Origin: Asterionellopsis glacialis
Lineage: Eukaryota; Bacillariophyta; Plagiogrammaphyceae; Rhaphoneidales; Asterionellopsidaceae
Assembly: GCA_014885115.2 (NCBI GenBank)
Contig: WKLE02000466.1
Coordinates: 1-64,000 of the forward strand
DNA: 64,000 nt
Reading direction: 5' to 3'
Shown: positions 1-10,714 of the stretch, one piece after another
Layout: each line of letters begins with the position of its first letter
Numbering within the stretch: the first letter of the stretch is position 1
Program-made: the position numbers and the translations under genes
Notes under the pieces: model-generated
Told to the model about the DNA's origin: nothing
What the model saw: only the letters and a program-made list of their open reading frames with translations
Database searches by the model: none

Positions 1-490
1 CCCAACGTACGCAGTTCTACATACACGGTCATTGCTGTAGAGCCCAGTAGGTGGAATCTCATTTCACCCGAAAGGTACATTGTATTGGTAGGTCCTACTG
101 TACCTAAAAAATGGGTTGTAATACAATGCTATATACGACTCACTGGAATCAACTTATCATCAAAAGCTCTAACCCTACTGATGGTACTTTCCGAGCACTG
201 TGGTAAAAGATACCGTACTTCCTGTATAATCTACAATTTGTACGCATTAAATATATATCTACAGTAAGTATGATATTTTGTCCAAACAAGAAACGAAATC
301 TGAAAAGAAAACCACCTCATTCGAAAATAACGAGAAAACCCAAACAACAATGTTACAACTGCTATAGCCTGGTGATAATATTGCCGTCATTTCAATTTTG
401 ATCATCACATTGTGCCAACAACAGCATACATCACTGTATGAAAGGAGACGAGTGAGAGAAGTCGGAAAAAATCATCATTTACTCATCATT
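1..490. other. Left-edge region without a recognised gene
   Basis: I see no supported coding region here. The stretch is AT-rich and contains scattered GTAC/TACC words like those in the other spacers of the window. The last 100 bases are the upstream region of the gene that starts at 491. An in-frame reading extends upstream to 398, but it begins with TTG, so ATG at 491 is preferred. Confidence 0.5.
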
Positions 491-1372
491 ATGGCATTAT
501 TAACAGCAAAGCAAGTCCTATTTATTTTACTTGCATTCATTAGTTCCCCAACCCCTTGCTCCTCGTTTACAAGTAGTAGCCTTCCTTCTTCTCAAGCTTT
601 GCTGCTCTCAAGCTCTTCGTCTCGAAGAAAAATAACCGAAAACAGTCATTACTTGAGAAAATGCCTTACCAATAGTCAACCGTGGAGGGACCAACAAGCA
701 CATTCGTTGGTTCCCTTCTCCTTATATATGAACTCTGATTCTGACCAGGACGACGGTGACGACGACGACGACGACGACGATATCAACAGCAAAAGAAACA
801 ATAACAACATTGACGATACCACCACCACTACTCGTAGTAGTTCAATAACAAGCCGTTTTACATCTCCTATCCTTGATGATCCGGGACTACCTTTAGGTGA
901 TGCTGCTGTATCTCAAATAGTTGGACCATCGTTACAAGTATTTTGGTTATTCCTTGTCAAAGCCCCTTTACCTACATGGCTTCACCCTATTTTTGAAAAT
1001 GCCCTTTGGGAATCACGCGGCTCACTTGTTGCACCTACACTTATTCATGGTGCAGGCTTGTCATGTTGCTGGATTTTAGGAGCCTTGGCTGCAGGAGCCT
1101 TTGAACGGAAAGCATTTGATTTGAATGTATCATCCTATGGGACCATAATTTGGAAGATCATACAAGCAGGTGCCTTTGCAACAGGATTACTTATTTTGGC
1201 TACACAACTTGATTTATTTGTTGAATTTGGAGGCAAGTTGGTTCAACCTGGTGAATCGGCTGAAACTGATATTCGAATCTTAACTGCCTTTGTAGAAGGT
1301 TTGAATGACGTTGTATTCGAGGCAATAGCAATCTTATCCTGGCGTTTGTATCGAGCAAGTGTTACCAGGTAA
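491..1372 (+). CDS. Plastid-targeted conserved membrane protein of unknown function
   Basis: This single-exon gene encodes 293 aa. I chose ATG 491 because it opens a clear signal peptide (MALLTAKQVLFILLAFISS) followed by CSSF, which fits the signal-peptide plus transit-peptide pattern of proteins imported into a secondary plastid. Residues about 80-125 are low complexity, with an aspartate run encoded by GAC/GAT repeats and Asn/Thr/Ser tracts. The C-terminal half looks conserved and hydrophobic. It has a segment around LVAPTLIHGAGLSCCWILGA and a second one around IIWKIIQAGAFATGLLILAT, so two or more membrane helices are likely. I do not recognise the family. Plastid targeting is inferred from the N-terminus; no enzymatic motif is visible. 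Confidence 0.7.
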   Translation: MALLTAKQVLFILLAFISSPTPCSSFTSSSLPSSQALLLSSSSSRRKITENSHYLRKCLTNSQPWRDQQAHSLVPFSLYMNSDSDQDDGDDDDDDDDINSKRNNNNIDDTTTTTRSSSITSRFTSPILDDPGLPLGDAAVSQIVGPSLQVFWLFLVKAPLPTWLHPIFENALWESRGSLVAPTLIHGAGLSCCWILGALAAGAFERKAFDLNVSSYGTIIWKIIQAGAFATGLLILATQLDLFVEFGGKLVQPGESAETDIRILTAFVEGLNDVVFEAIAILSWRLYRASVTR

Positions 1373-2288
1373 ATGAAGTGAACACGTATCCACCGTGTAG
1401 TTTCGAACCATAACATAGCTAAAAGCTAGCACGAGAAGGAAATTATTTGCCCATCAGTATGGATTGAAAGTGATGGCTGTTTGTGTATTTTTTCAAAGCT
1501 CATGACCCCTTTTATAAGTGCACGATCAAAGTAAAAGCACCGACTGCCTTTAACATGTCCTCTACATGGCCTCTTTGTTAGTTTTATGAAAATTGCAGAA
1601 CAATATTGTATCAGCAGTAATTATGATATGCTCGAAGCCTACCAACTGGAGTCTACACCTTGCATGTTATGGAGCAGATATTTTCGTTTATTTGAATTAT
1701 AGGCACTACGTGTAGTCTACGTAGCATCATGAGAGGTGCCACAGCTATTATTATAGAGCTTAAGCTCATCTTGGATTATTGCTATCTCTAGGTCCTGGAC
1801 TTCGATTGGATGGAAGAAGGAGAGAGCCTTGAGACCTTCAAAATATTATTCTCTCCAGGGGAAAAAAAAAAGAATTTGAAAGGCCTTCCACTTCCCTACT
1901 GATACTATTGGGTACTGCTTGTGTTGATGTGCAGGAGTGATTCGTATGAATCGAATATCGAGAAAGCTTTGCACACCCAAACATACAAGAACTGAAAAAA
2001 CCATACCAAGAGAAGAGATAAATACTAACAAGACAAGAATAAAGAAGAAACGAATAACGACAACAAAGAAAATCAAAGAATACTTTCACTTCGGAGGACT
2101 ACTTACTAAAGATTGTCCTTCATGCGTTAGGACTCGGCCATCAGAGATCTTTTCATTAGACACATACGATGACGCTTGGATGAATTTAGGGAAATGCGAA
2201 CAGTGAAGTGAGTTTTGGTAACATTGTTGCAAATCAGTGATTTAAAATATCTCTTCTCAATATTCTTTGACTTGCATGGACTTCCACC
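1373..2288. other. Intergenic region
   Basis: No supported gene. A reading frame at 1946-2206 (ATG inside a longer GTG-started frame) encodes a Lys/Thr/Arg-rich peptide without recognisable features; I leave it uncalled. A short imperfect inverted repeat around 1705-1725 (CTACGTGTAGTCTACGTAG) is visible. Confidence 0.4.
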
Positions 2289-3098
2289 ATGCATATCTAT
2301 GGAGAAGGAGAGATAACGGAAGACCACGAGGGAGATCACCAAGTTAGCACAACGGATAGAGAAGAAGGGATATCATTACAACGTGATCAAAATTCAGATA
2401 CTGATCCAAGAATAGATCACTGGAAGGAAAGTCCCTTCGCAGTTGGTTTGGTGGATGTTACGTGGGAAGAAAGTAGAAAATACTGTACTTGTTTCACTTC
2501 CTCCGAAGATCGTCAAAGTCGCAGTGATTCCAACATACCAATAGGGGTGAAACTTGCAGGTTGGTGCTGTGTGAAAGCTGGACGTGTTGGAAATATGGTA
2601 GTTCTCAAGGAGGGGAAAACTCAAGATGGGAAAAGGCGTTTGGATATTGTCATGGGTCCATATTGGCCAGTTGTCACCATGATTACTTTTCCTTTGGTTG
2701 TCTTGATTTCCATAATAACATGGTTTCGATCTCTGCATGATATGCATGTTGCTTTGCAGGTTGCTTGGGTAATATTAACAAGTGCTCTTTTGTGTTCCAT
2801 AGTTTTGGTCTCATGTAGAAATCCTGGAATTCTTCCTCGATATGCAGAAATGCCACCCAATGAAGAATGGATTTGGAATGACCAGGCTCTTACCTTTCGT
2901 CCAGATGAGGCAAAGTATGATGTAGAATGTGCAGCTGTAATCGAGCAATTCGACCATACGTGTCCATGGACAGGAACAGCTATTGGGAAGAACAATATGA
3001 TTGCCTTCAAAATGTTTCTCAATCTCATTTTTATTTGTGCATTTATTGATGTGGCCCTTAATTTGTTTACGACTGCTAGCTCATCATTTTTAATCTAG
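2289..3098 (+). CDS. Variant DHHC-type palmitoyltransferase
   Basis: This 269-aa protein is a probable protein S-acyltransferase acting on membrane proteins in the secretory pathway. The ATG sits in a good context (CCACCATG). After about 110 cytosolic residues there are two hydrophobic helices (PVVTMITFPLVVLISIITWF and a following one near VAWVILTSALLCSIVLVSC). Next comes CRNPGILPR, a typical pre-domain motif, and then the catalytic core FDHTCPWTGTAIGKNNM. One more helix (FLNLIFICAFIDVALNLF) precedes the stop. The signature reads DHTC rather than DHHC: the catalytic cysteine is kept, but the second histidine is a threonine. Most zinc-binding cysteines of the normal cysteine-rich domain are absent, because only about a dozen residues lie between TFRPDEAKYD and FDHTC. 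The C-terminus is short compared with four-helix DHHC enzymes. The family assignment is secure; activity is an inference. Confidence 0.8.
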   Translation: MHIYGEGEITEDHEGDHQVSTTDREEGISLQRDQNSDTDPRIDHWKESPFAVGLVDVTWEESRKYCTCFTSSEDRQSRSDSNIPIGVKLAGWCCVKAGRVGNMVVLKEGKTQDGKRRLDIVMGPYWPVVTMITFPLVVLISIITWFRSLHDMHVALQVAWVILTSALLCSIVLVSCRNPGILPRYAEMPPNEEWIWNDQALTFRPDEAKYDVECAAVIEQFDHTCPWTGTAIGKNNMIAFKMFLNLIFICAFIDVALNLFTTASSSFLI

Positions 3099-3661
3099 TT
3101 ATGTAATTTCAGTAGCCTTTTCGATATTTGGCTGTCAAAATTCTTTTTAATTTTTGTCTGTCAAATCTAATTTTCCTCTGCAATATCGCATACCAGTAGT
3201 CTACAATAGCTTTCAATTCTTTTCTTTCTAACCGAATTCAAAAGTCCATTCCACATAAAGGAGAAAACACATGAATATTAACTCCAAATATCGCAGATAT
3301 CAACATTCTGAAAAGCGCATTTGAATCCTACTCCTAACAACTCTCTGTGCTGAGTAGCTAAAGTCCAACTAATACAAATTAAAAGATAGAAAGATCATCC
3401 AATCTATATTCAACGATTCAAGAGAACATAAAATTTTGTGTAACGCCAATTCGGAAAAAATATAATCACAAATACCATCACAATAATGATACCGTCGTAT
3501 GCACCAAATACATCCTCTTTTTTATTACAATACGGAAAAAATATTATGCGCACTGCAGTATGAAAGAATAAAACAGATAGATCAGATTAATGCAAGTGAC
3601 GAAGAGTAGTTTTCCATTCTTGTTCAACATAAAGTTGTCAATAAAATTGTGGTTTTAAAAA
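3099..3661. other. Convergent 3' intergenic region
   Basis: AT-rich spacer between the 3' end of the DHHC gene and the 3' end of the SNARE gene. I see no coding or repeat structure in it. Confidence 0.5.
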
Positions 3662-4615
3662 TTACCCTCTCAACATATTGTAGAAAACGGCAACGAATCC
3701 AACCGCGAGAACGATACACATTATGTCGACGCACAACTTATCACTTGCACGGCCGACCTCTTCCAATGTTTCCTTCATACGATCATTTACTGTAGAAACT
3801 TGCTCCTCAATCTTATCAATCTTGTTGCCCAAGCTATCAAGCATGACACCTTGTCTTTTGACTTCTTCTCCCTGCATTTTTGCAATGTCCGCCAAATCTT
3901 GGATGCCCTCCCCGAGCTCGTCTAGCTGCAAATCAAAATCAGCGTCCCGTTCCTCAATTTGTTGCAGAGCCAATTGCTGTCCGTCCGTAAGAGCCGCACC
4001 CGATGATGGGGCGCTACCCCAGGAAGAAAGACCAGCACCACCCGCAGACTGCCCTGCAATGTCAAAGCTTGCAATGTTTTTTGTAGGAATGCCAGGAAGA
4101 CTGGATGCGGTCTCGACCTGGTAACCCTTAACTTGTTCAGCTTTGATTTTATCCAATTCTTGTTTCAGACGCATAACAAGCGTTGCTTGAACCTCTAATT
4201 CCTCCGTAGTAAATTTTGAACGCTTCTTCCGTGCCTCATTCTTGTACAGCTGGTCCATCTGTTTCCATTCATCCATTGCCTGCCGAGTTTGTTCGCGAAT
4301 CTCTGCTTGCAACTTGATGATTTCCTTTGCGTTATCTCCTCCGAATCCAGAACTCTCGAGTCCTTTTACTTGGCTCATCAGGGCATGCACCGCTTTAATT
4401 CCATCGACAACGGAACCTTTGAGTTCTAAAAACTTTGAACCCTTCTTTTGAGTTCTCTTCTTTCCAGAGCCCATTGTGGCGGCCACCGTGTTTGCCTTTT
4501 GTTTCTTTTCCTCATCGCTCGTCTTGGGCTTGGCGCCAACATCCTCTTGCATTGTATAAAGCTTCGTCAAGAGATCTGTTAACTCATCATCGATGCCTTG
4601 CTTGTTACCTCCCAT
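3662..4615 (-). CDS. Qc-SNARE, SYP7-like syntaxin
   Basis: This 317-aa tail-anchored protein is a likely Qc-SNARE of the plant/alga SYP7 type, which acts in ER or plasma-membrane fusion. An N-terminal helical region runs from MGGNKQGIDDELTDLL to about residue 150 and is rich in Lys/Glu. A linker with Gly/Ser/Ala (about 185-210) follows. The SNARE motif lies at about 215-285: LALQQIEERDADFDLQLDELG, then GEEVKRQGVMLDSLGNKIDK with a glutamine at the expected central-layer position. The last about 20 residues (LCVDIMCIVLAVGFVAVFYN) form the single transmembrane anchor. ATG at 4615 is the first in-frame ATG. It lies tail-to-tail with the DHHC gene. Confidence 0.82.
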   Translation of the reverse strand: MGGNKQGIDDELTDLLTKLYTMQEDVGAKPKTSDEEKKQKANTVAATMGSGKKRTQKKGSKFLELKGSVVDGIKAVHALMSQVKGLESSGFGGDNAKEIIKLQAEIREQTRQAMDEWKQMDQLYKNEARKKRSKFTTEELEVQATLVMRLKQELDKIKAEQVKGYQVETASSLPGIPTKNIASFDIAGQSAGGAGLSSWGSAPSSGAALTDGQQLALQQIEERDADFDLQLDELGEGIQDLADIAKMQGEEVKRQGVMLDSLGNKIDKIEEQVSTVNDRMKETLEEVGRASDKLCVDIMCIVLAVGFVAVFYNMLRG

Positions 4616-4876
4616 CTTGTTCCGTCGTTGTGGTTGTTGTTGTTGCCGTCAATAGAGTATCTAAACACCACACCACACCACACCTTAACAGCAAAAGGTC
4701 CAGTAATCACTTGTTGATTTGTAAGATTCACAGTCACGGCCCGGGCTCCCGATGTTGTCCTTGTTTTGGCCGGTTCAGTGCTGACTTTTTCTGATTGGAT
4801 GTTTCTACTGGGGCTGCTTCACGACGTACAGGCAAACGACAGGACTTTACTACTTAGATCTTAGCCTTTACAGTAT

Positions 4877-4952
4877 GTACCTGGTACAGGTACCTGATAT
4901 ATGCACTTTACTTCGGCAAATACCGTACCTGGTATGTAGTACAGGGTAGTAC
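4877..4952. repeat. GTAC-rich spacer cluster 1
   Basis: Six GTAC tetramers occur in 76 bp (4877, 4884, 4890, 4925, 4939, 4949), mostly inside overlapping palindromic words such as GGTACC and CCTGGTAC. Similar clusters occur in other intergenic regions of this window. Confidence 0.7.
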
Positions 4953-5716
4953 CTGAACTCGTGCCTTTAGTAACTTCAGTATAACGAGTAAACCATAATA
5001 CATAAATATATAATATTGAACCAACAGGAGTATCATTTATACGAACACATTATAGGAAACCATCATTACAATATACCAAAATTATCACCCAATTAGGTGC
5101 TATACAGTACGGCTATTTTTATTGAATCATTATATATCTATAATACGAATATGATGTGATATTTATGGAAAAATGTTGATAATAATAATTGGTTTTTTTA
5201 ATTCAACGCACACTCTCTGTAGAGGGAGGGAGCAGCAAAATATGACGCAGCACTGTAGACCAAAGAACAACACTATTTTCAGAAATTGGATAAACTAAAA
5301 CTGCATTCTGTGTTATAGAGTTTAGGCACCAATGACAATGAAACAAACATCTCATCCAAAATAAAAAAATCCCAAACTAATGTTTTTGATTGTTCCTTGA
5401 CAAGAGACATGGTGCTGTTGGTGGTATAGGACGGCCATCATTGGTGATTTAGGCAGGGCAAAAAAATTAGGTGGATCATTAGAAAATCATCCAACCAATT
5501 TTAGAAATGGTTACTTCTAGTATAGTACTAGAACAATTGAAGCATTCTACTTACTTTGTTTATCATGTGCCACCTTGTTACATGTTTTAAACTAGTACCA
5601 GTTTCACCCATACTACTACTACTAGAGTCAATAAAAATGAGAAGAACACATGTCAAATTACAAAAAACACTTTTTATTTTTTTCTCACTAGGCCACTTGT
5701 CCTACTAGTCATCATT

Positions 5717-5798
5717 GAGTGAGTGAGTGAGTGAGTGAGTGAGTGAGTGAGTGAGTGAGTGAGTGAGTGAGTGAGTGAGTGAGTGAGTGAGTGAGTGA
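5717..5798. repeat. GAGT tetranucleotide microsatellite
   Basis: About 20 uninterrupted copies of GAGT. It lies in low-CpG, gene-free DNA about 290 bp before the first reading frame of the transposon remnant. Confidence 0.95.
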
Positions 5799-6085
5799 TT
5801 ATAATGTTAAAGTATTATACAGTCTACTTCCTCAGTTAATTGATGATTTTCTACGGAGTTATTACTAGCTTTGTGAATCTTGCAAAGAGCCTAGAACATA
5901 CTGTACAGTATGGTACATAACAAAATAGAATCCATTTTACCCAGGCAGGCTGCATCCAAAATATTTCAATTTTTTTTTGTTTTGATATGACATGACAAAG
6001 TTGTCAGTGGCAGCAATGGCAATGGTATTGATATCTCCTCTTTGTTGATTGTTGAGAGATTCCATTCCATTGTAGAATATGAATC

Positions 6086-8117
6086 ATGCCCCCTCAAAAC
6101 AGTGGTAATAGTGCTGCAGTGCTAAACCCTCTGATTCATTCAGTGGGAGCACTGGTTGAGGTTGATCCTGAACATCAAAATGGAAGGCCTGACAGCAATG
6201 AAGGGAAAGCTTGGATGTGGAGCTTCAACCATGAGAATGCTAGGGGAACTGTTTTGTACATTATTGACAGGCGCGTGTCTTTGGATATTGAACCTGAAAG
6301 GATCCATCAAGCAAGTTTGACAACTTTTGCAAGAAGGAACAGAAGAAACAATGAAAGTGATGGAAGTAGACCATCTATTTTGACACCAGCACACCAGGAC
6401 AATCATCTGACAAGTCACAGCAACAACAACAATATCAACCCTCATGACACATGGCAGTTTGGAATTGTATATGTCTTTGCCAAGTGAAGGCATTAGGATA
6501 GGTCAAGAAACAGCCAACAAAAACATCCATTGCTAAAATATTTACAAGATGAAAAAAAAAGTTAGCTTTGTTTGCAAGAAGTAGAGGTTGCTAATTGACC
6601 AGAACCAAAGCAGAACTCCCACTTGAATACACCAGAGAGGGAGTTGGTAGTACAAGCAAGAGCATCATCTCAGTTCTAGAGGACAGGTGATCAAAAAGAA
6701 GTAGGCCAAATTTGGATCTTGCATTTGCTTTTGGAAAAACTCAGAAAACAATTTGGAATATCGATAAAAGAGTGCTTGAATGCAACAATAATCCCAAACG
6801 TCAGCAAATGAGTGATGCAGGGATCACCATATTTGATGCAGTAAAAAAACAAGAGGCAGTTTTCACTCTGTTGCATTATTATAAAAAGTGGAAACGATTG
6901 ATTCATCCCGGTGAAATTCTTGATGACAGAGAGTTGGTAACCAAGCTTTTTTTGTTGCTGGTTCAAGAACAGAGGCAATTTGAAGAAGGTTCCCAGTTAT
7001 TCCTGGAACAATCTCCTTATCTTTCTTCAGAAATAGGAAAGTTCCTAAGGAAAACTGAAGGGCAAATCACATGGTAACAGCTGGTAATATAAGTTGCAGG
7101 AGGAAAGGATTTGGCAAAACCAATCTGCTTTGTAACAATCAAGAATTATGTGATGAAGTTGCCTGACTCCAGGTACACTTCAACACAAATCTTCCCAATG
7201 CTGACGCAAAAAAACAAAAAGATTAGGTTAGATTGATTGATCAATTGGCATCTTTTCTGGAATGGAGCAAAGTTGGTGGCTCCAAAAGTAGTGCAGTTGG
7301 TTTTTTTTCAAGATGATGAAAAATGGTTCTATGCTTCGGTTGTCCAACAACACAACAAACTGGTACCTCATTTCAGATGTGTGCCAACTAAACATTTGGT
7401 CTATCACAAAAACCATATTGGTAAGGTGGTGTGTTTGTTGACAACAGCCTTTGCTCCATTCAACAATAACTTTTCAAAAGGTGGGATTGCTTATAAAGTT
7501 GACAGCATATGGATTGGCGGGATGGTCCTGGCTAAAAAAGATTTGTATTGTTGTGTCTACAAGAGAGACGGCGCATACCATTACCCAAAAGAACCTGACA
7601 ATATTCTTAAGCATGAAGGGGAGTTGTATTGGGAGAATTGGGAGATCCGAGGTAGCTGTGAAGGAACCAAAAAAATCTGAAGTGGTCGCTGCAGAAGTAC
7701 AAGAAGGAAGTGTTGCAAGACATATTGGAGCAACTCAAGTTACAAATAAAACAACAAACTGGGAAGACTGTTGTTTTAAGAGGGCAGATGGATAATGCCA
7801 CCCCTCACCAAGATAAAAAACTGAAAGAGTTTCAAAATACAAAGTGGCCGCTTTTCAAATATCAGCCTCCCAATTCACCTTTGACAAACGTGTCTGACAG
7901 GACAGTGTTTCCAGCAATGGTGAAGAGGGGCACAGAGAATCAAGGGCTTTTCAATTGTGGGCATTATCTACAATGGGAGGATCTTTGGAATGCAATTTGG
8001 GATGTGTACCAGGAGTTTCCTGCAGAAACTTTGGCAAGGTCATACATTCATCATTCTCAAATGGTGAATGCAATTTTTCATTGCAAAGGTGCATGGAACC
8101 ATACTAGTGGTTGTTAG
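6086..8117 (+). mobile_element. Degenerate Tc1/mariner-like DNA transposon
   Basis: This region holds broken reading frames that together resemble a stramenopile Tc1/mariner-family element. The first frame (6086-6487) contains ALVEVDPE and a GTVLYIIDRRV segment, which could be a small chromo/Agenet-like N-terminal module. A second frame (6712-7077) is basic and helical (LHYYKKWKRLIHPGEILDDR) and would fit the DNA-binding half of a transposase. The catalytic half lies at 7237-8117. The frames are separated by stops and frameshifts, so the element is dead. I did not find convincing terminal inverted repeats by eye. CpG is rare throughout, as expected for an old methylated copy. Confidence 0.75.
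7237..8117 (+). pseudogene. Transposase catalytic domain, frameshifted (D,D34D)
   Basis: Three pieces in different frames carry the DDE/D triad. The first Asp is in FFQDDEKWFYAS (codons near 7312-7317), matching the DEKWFY motif of the stramenopile mariner-like family. After it comes HHKNHI-like YHKNHIGKVVCLLTTAFAPF and a KHEGELYWENWEIRGSCEGT segment before a stop at 7678-7680. The frame then shifts twice. The second Asp is in QMDNATPHQDKK (codon 7791-7793) and the third in NVSDRTVFPAM (codon 7896-7898). These last two are in one frame with 34 residues between them, the classical mariner spacing. At least two frameshifts separate the first and second Asp, so no intact protein can be made. Confidence 0.8.
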
Positions 8118-8597
8118 GTAAAAACAGCTGGTTGTCAAGAAATCGGTACCATAAAATGGTATGTCTGTCTGTCCTCACACAAAAAATAACACGTAAAATT
8201 ACTAGCTTTGATTCATTTGATTTTTAAAAAAAATTATGTCACAGTCCAGTACTGGACTGGTCCACCTAATCCTGGAACAACTCATTTATTTATTTGTATG
8301 AATATTTGTTTGTCCTAACAAAAGTATCTGCATTGTACATCTTTTCAATACATATTTTTTATAAAATTTGATGTAGGGAAAGCAAGATTTCCTTATTAAA
8401 TCTAGCGTATCTTGTACTTTACCAACTTGATTTTGAACAGGCCTTAAATTAGCTATTTAACCAGATTTGTTTACTTAAGTGTGTTCAGAATCTTGTGTTC
8501 TTTACCAAAAAAAGGACTTGGTAAAAGTCAAGGCTTGCCCCTGTACATATGGTTTTCCTAAAGCTGTGGCCTTGCACCAACCAACTAGTGCAGCTCA

Positions 8598-8598
<1 letters not shown>

Positions 8599-8664
<66 letters not shown>
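8599..8664. repeat. CA dinucleotide microsatellite
   Basis: Thirty-three uninterrupted CA copies, in the spacer between the two mobile-element remnants. Reading frames that cross it are artefacts of the repeat. Confidence 0.95.
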
Positions 8665-8666
<2 letters not shown>

Positions 8667-9060
8667 TGTTTGTGAGGAAATGATGTGTTGTGGTTGCACA
8701 ACTAATACAAAATATTTATTTTCCTGAAGATGATTAGGAATATCATAGTGGAACTTACTTGTTATTATTACTAATAACATGTGGTTGTTAAGGGGATTTT
8801 TGATACTTAGGGAGTCACGTGGGTTTGGAGGTTCTATGAGACCCAGTTGGTCCTTTCATTGTTTATGCACTTTGACATGCACTCCTCTCATCTTTTCTAT
8901 CATTTTTGGATATTTTGAAAAACTAAATAAGATAAGTGCTTTCAAGTCTACTTATACAAGAATCCATCAAGAAGAATTCTTGTCTGACTAGGCTTTCTCC
9001 AGGTTAGAGTCACAGTCCTACTTGAGTTGTTCCAGCTCTAGGTGAGACAGAAAGACCAAA

Positions 9061-10714
9061 AATAGTAATGATTTTTCATATACTGGCCAATATCAAGATG
9101 CAGATGGTGCATGGCATTTGGACAGTTATCCCTGTGTATTAGAGAATGCTAGATGCAAGAAGGGCAATACAATAATCATCAAGAAGACTTTTGGAAAACT
9201 TCTTGATGATGATATGGTGTTCATCAAAGATAAGTTCCTGCTGCTACTGAGCACAAGAGGAAGTGAGCACACAAGCACCACATGTTGCTGCAGGCATTGA
9301 ACTATTTTTTGCTGCTGACATTTTATTATACACCTACATGATTGTAACAGGAAAAGAAGGAAGCTCTGGATGGTAGTGCACTTATTGTAATATGTTTAAG
9401 GAACACTGGCAACAAGCCAACCATGCTACTGGGGTTCCTTGGACTATTCCCTCCTTGAAAGAATAATGTAATAATATAACCACTAAAGAGGATAGTGGAG
9501 ACAACATTACAGCCCAAGAATGGAAAGGTGTCAAGGAGTATCCTCTTTTTACAACAGTTCCCATTGCAAAATACATTTGCCCAATATTGCACATAACTAT
9601 CAGCAAAGGGAATAAAGTTATAGAGAACCTGCTGGAGGAGATGCAGGCTGCAGCCAAATGCTACAATTTGCCTTATACTGTGACAAAGATCTCATATTAC
9701 AAGAGCATGGCAGAATATGACACTTCCAAAGAGGAGATAGTGCAGTTTAATTTGTACAATCAAGAATATTAAAACATCTTACGAACAAATAATGGCAAAT
9801 CAAAACACTCAAAGACAAAGAAAGAGGTGTTATTGAATCTGAATTAAATGATTTGGAACAAGAACTAATACCATTACAAACAAATATGGACAAAAAAGTA
9901 AAGAAAGAGAACAATGTAAAAAGGCTTTTCAATGTGAAGAAAGGAAACCCAAAAATTCAAAAGCATGGGGACGACCACTCAGAGCTAAGTTGGATGAAAT
10001 TTTGTTACACCATGAAATTGATAGGAGTGCCACTTTTGGAGGACATCTGGATGGCAATGATTGTAGGAAGTTGATGGGGAATGCCAGTGTTATAATAGGT
10101 AAGTTATTGTTGTTTGTTTTAGACAAAGAGCAGGAGGATTGTAGAGTGGATAGGATCACTGATGACAAAATTGAACAAGTTTGCTGGGCACACATTATGT
10201 ACCTGAGTGCTTTGGACAGGTTTTTAAGTAATATACTCACAAAAAGAGTTGAATACACAGAAGAAATTGGTAGGAGAACAGTACCATACAAGAACAAGGT
10301 GATGCAAATGGAAAGGTATATTGGCTTATCTATTATCCACAAAAGTCATATAATTGAGGACCATGCATGTCAACAGCAATAACTTTTACAGGGAACTGCA
10401 GACCTTGATGAGTTCTTTGGAGAACGTAACTATCAGGTGGAAACTCTAGAGGGGATGTAAGATATGGGTTCACCAGGGATTTTGCTAGGAAAGAAAAGAT
10501 AAAGGTAAAGAAGGGTGCACAGATGAGTTGTGCTGAAGTTAAAATAAAAATTAAGAAGATAAAGAAAAAACGTGAAAAGTCAAACTTGAGACAAAACAAC
10601 AGAAAGAAGAAAAGAATTGAAGAAGCTGCTATTGAAAAGGTGAAGAAATGGTTGCAGGCAAGGGAGGATGTATTGAATTACATAGTTCTAACACAAAGGA
10701 TGGATAGCATATGA
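9061..10714 (+). mobile_element. Second degenerate mobile-element remnant, class unknown
   Basis: A chain of plus-strand fragments in shifting frames looks like one decayed gene. The first fragment (9061-9300) reads YTGQYQDADGAWHLDSYPCV. The next (about 9525-9772) reads YPLFTTVPIAKYICPILHIT and continues SKGNKVIENLLEEM. The third (about 9780-10382) has a coiled-coil-like segment, then AKLDEILLHHEIDRSATFGG, HLDGNDCRKLM and a conserved-looking helical tail. The last (10523-10714) is very Lys-rich. The combination of a PxxxxxPxxxYxxPxLHIxIxxGN-like motif and a later HGGxLxGxxxRxLM-like motif reminds me of an uncharacterised repetitive protein family seen in several eukaryote genomes; that link is from memory and unverified. 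The segment contains almost no CpG. Confidence 0.5.

Larger units (their letters stand above)
4616..6085. other. Gene-free spacer leading into a mobile-element block
   Basis: No gene is supported. The left part is the upstream region of the SNARE gene and then a GTAC-rich cluster. The middle is very AT-rich (about 4980-5200). The right part holds a GAGT microsatellite and low-CpG sequence that continues into the element remnants at 6.1-10.7 kb. Confidence 0.5.

Noticed and set aside
5717..5798. Regular repeat that could be mistaken for a CRISPR-like array
   Set aside because: It is a pure GAGT microsatellite without spacers, in a eukaryotic genome.
8479..8780. Reading frames rich in His/Thr or Cys/Val
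   Set aside because: They are produced by the CA repeat read in either direction.
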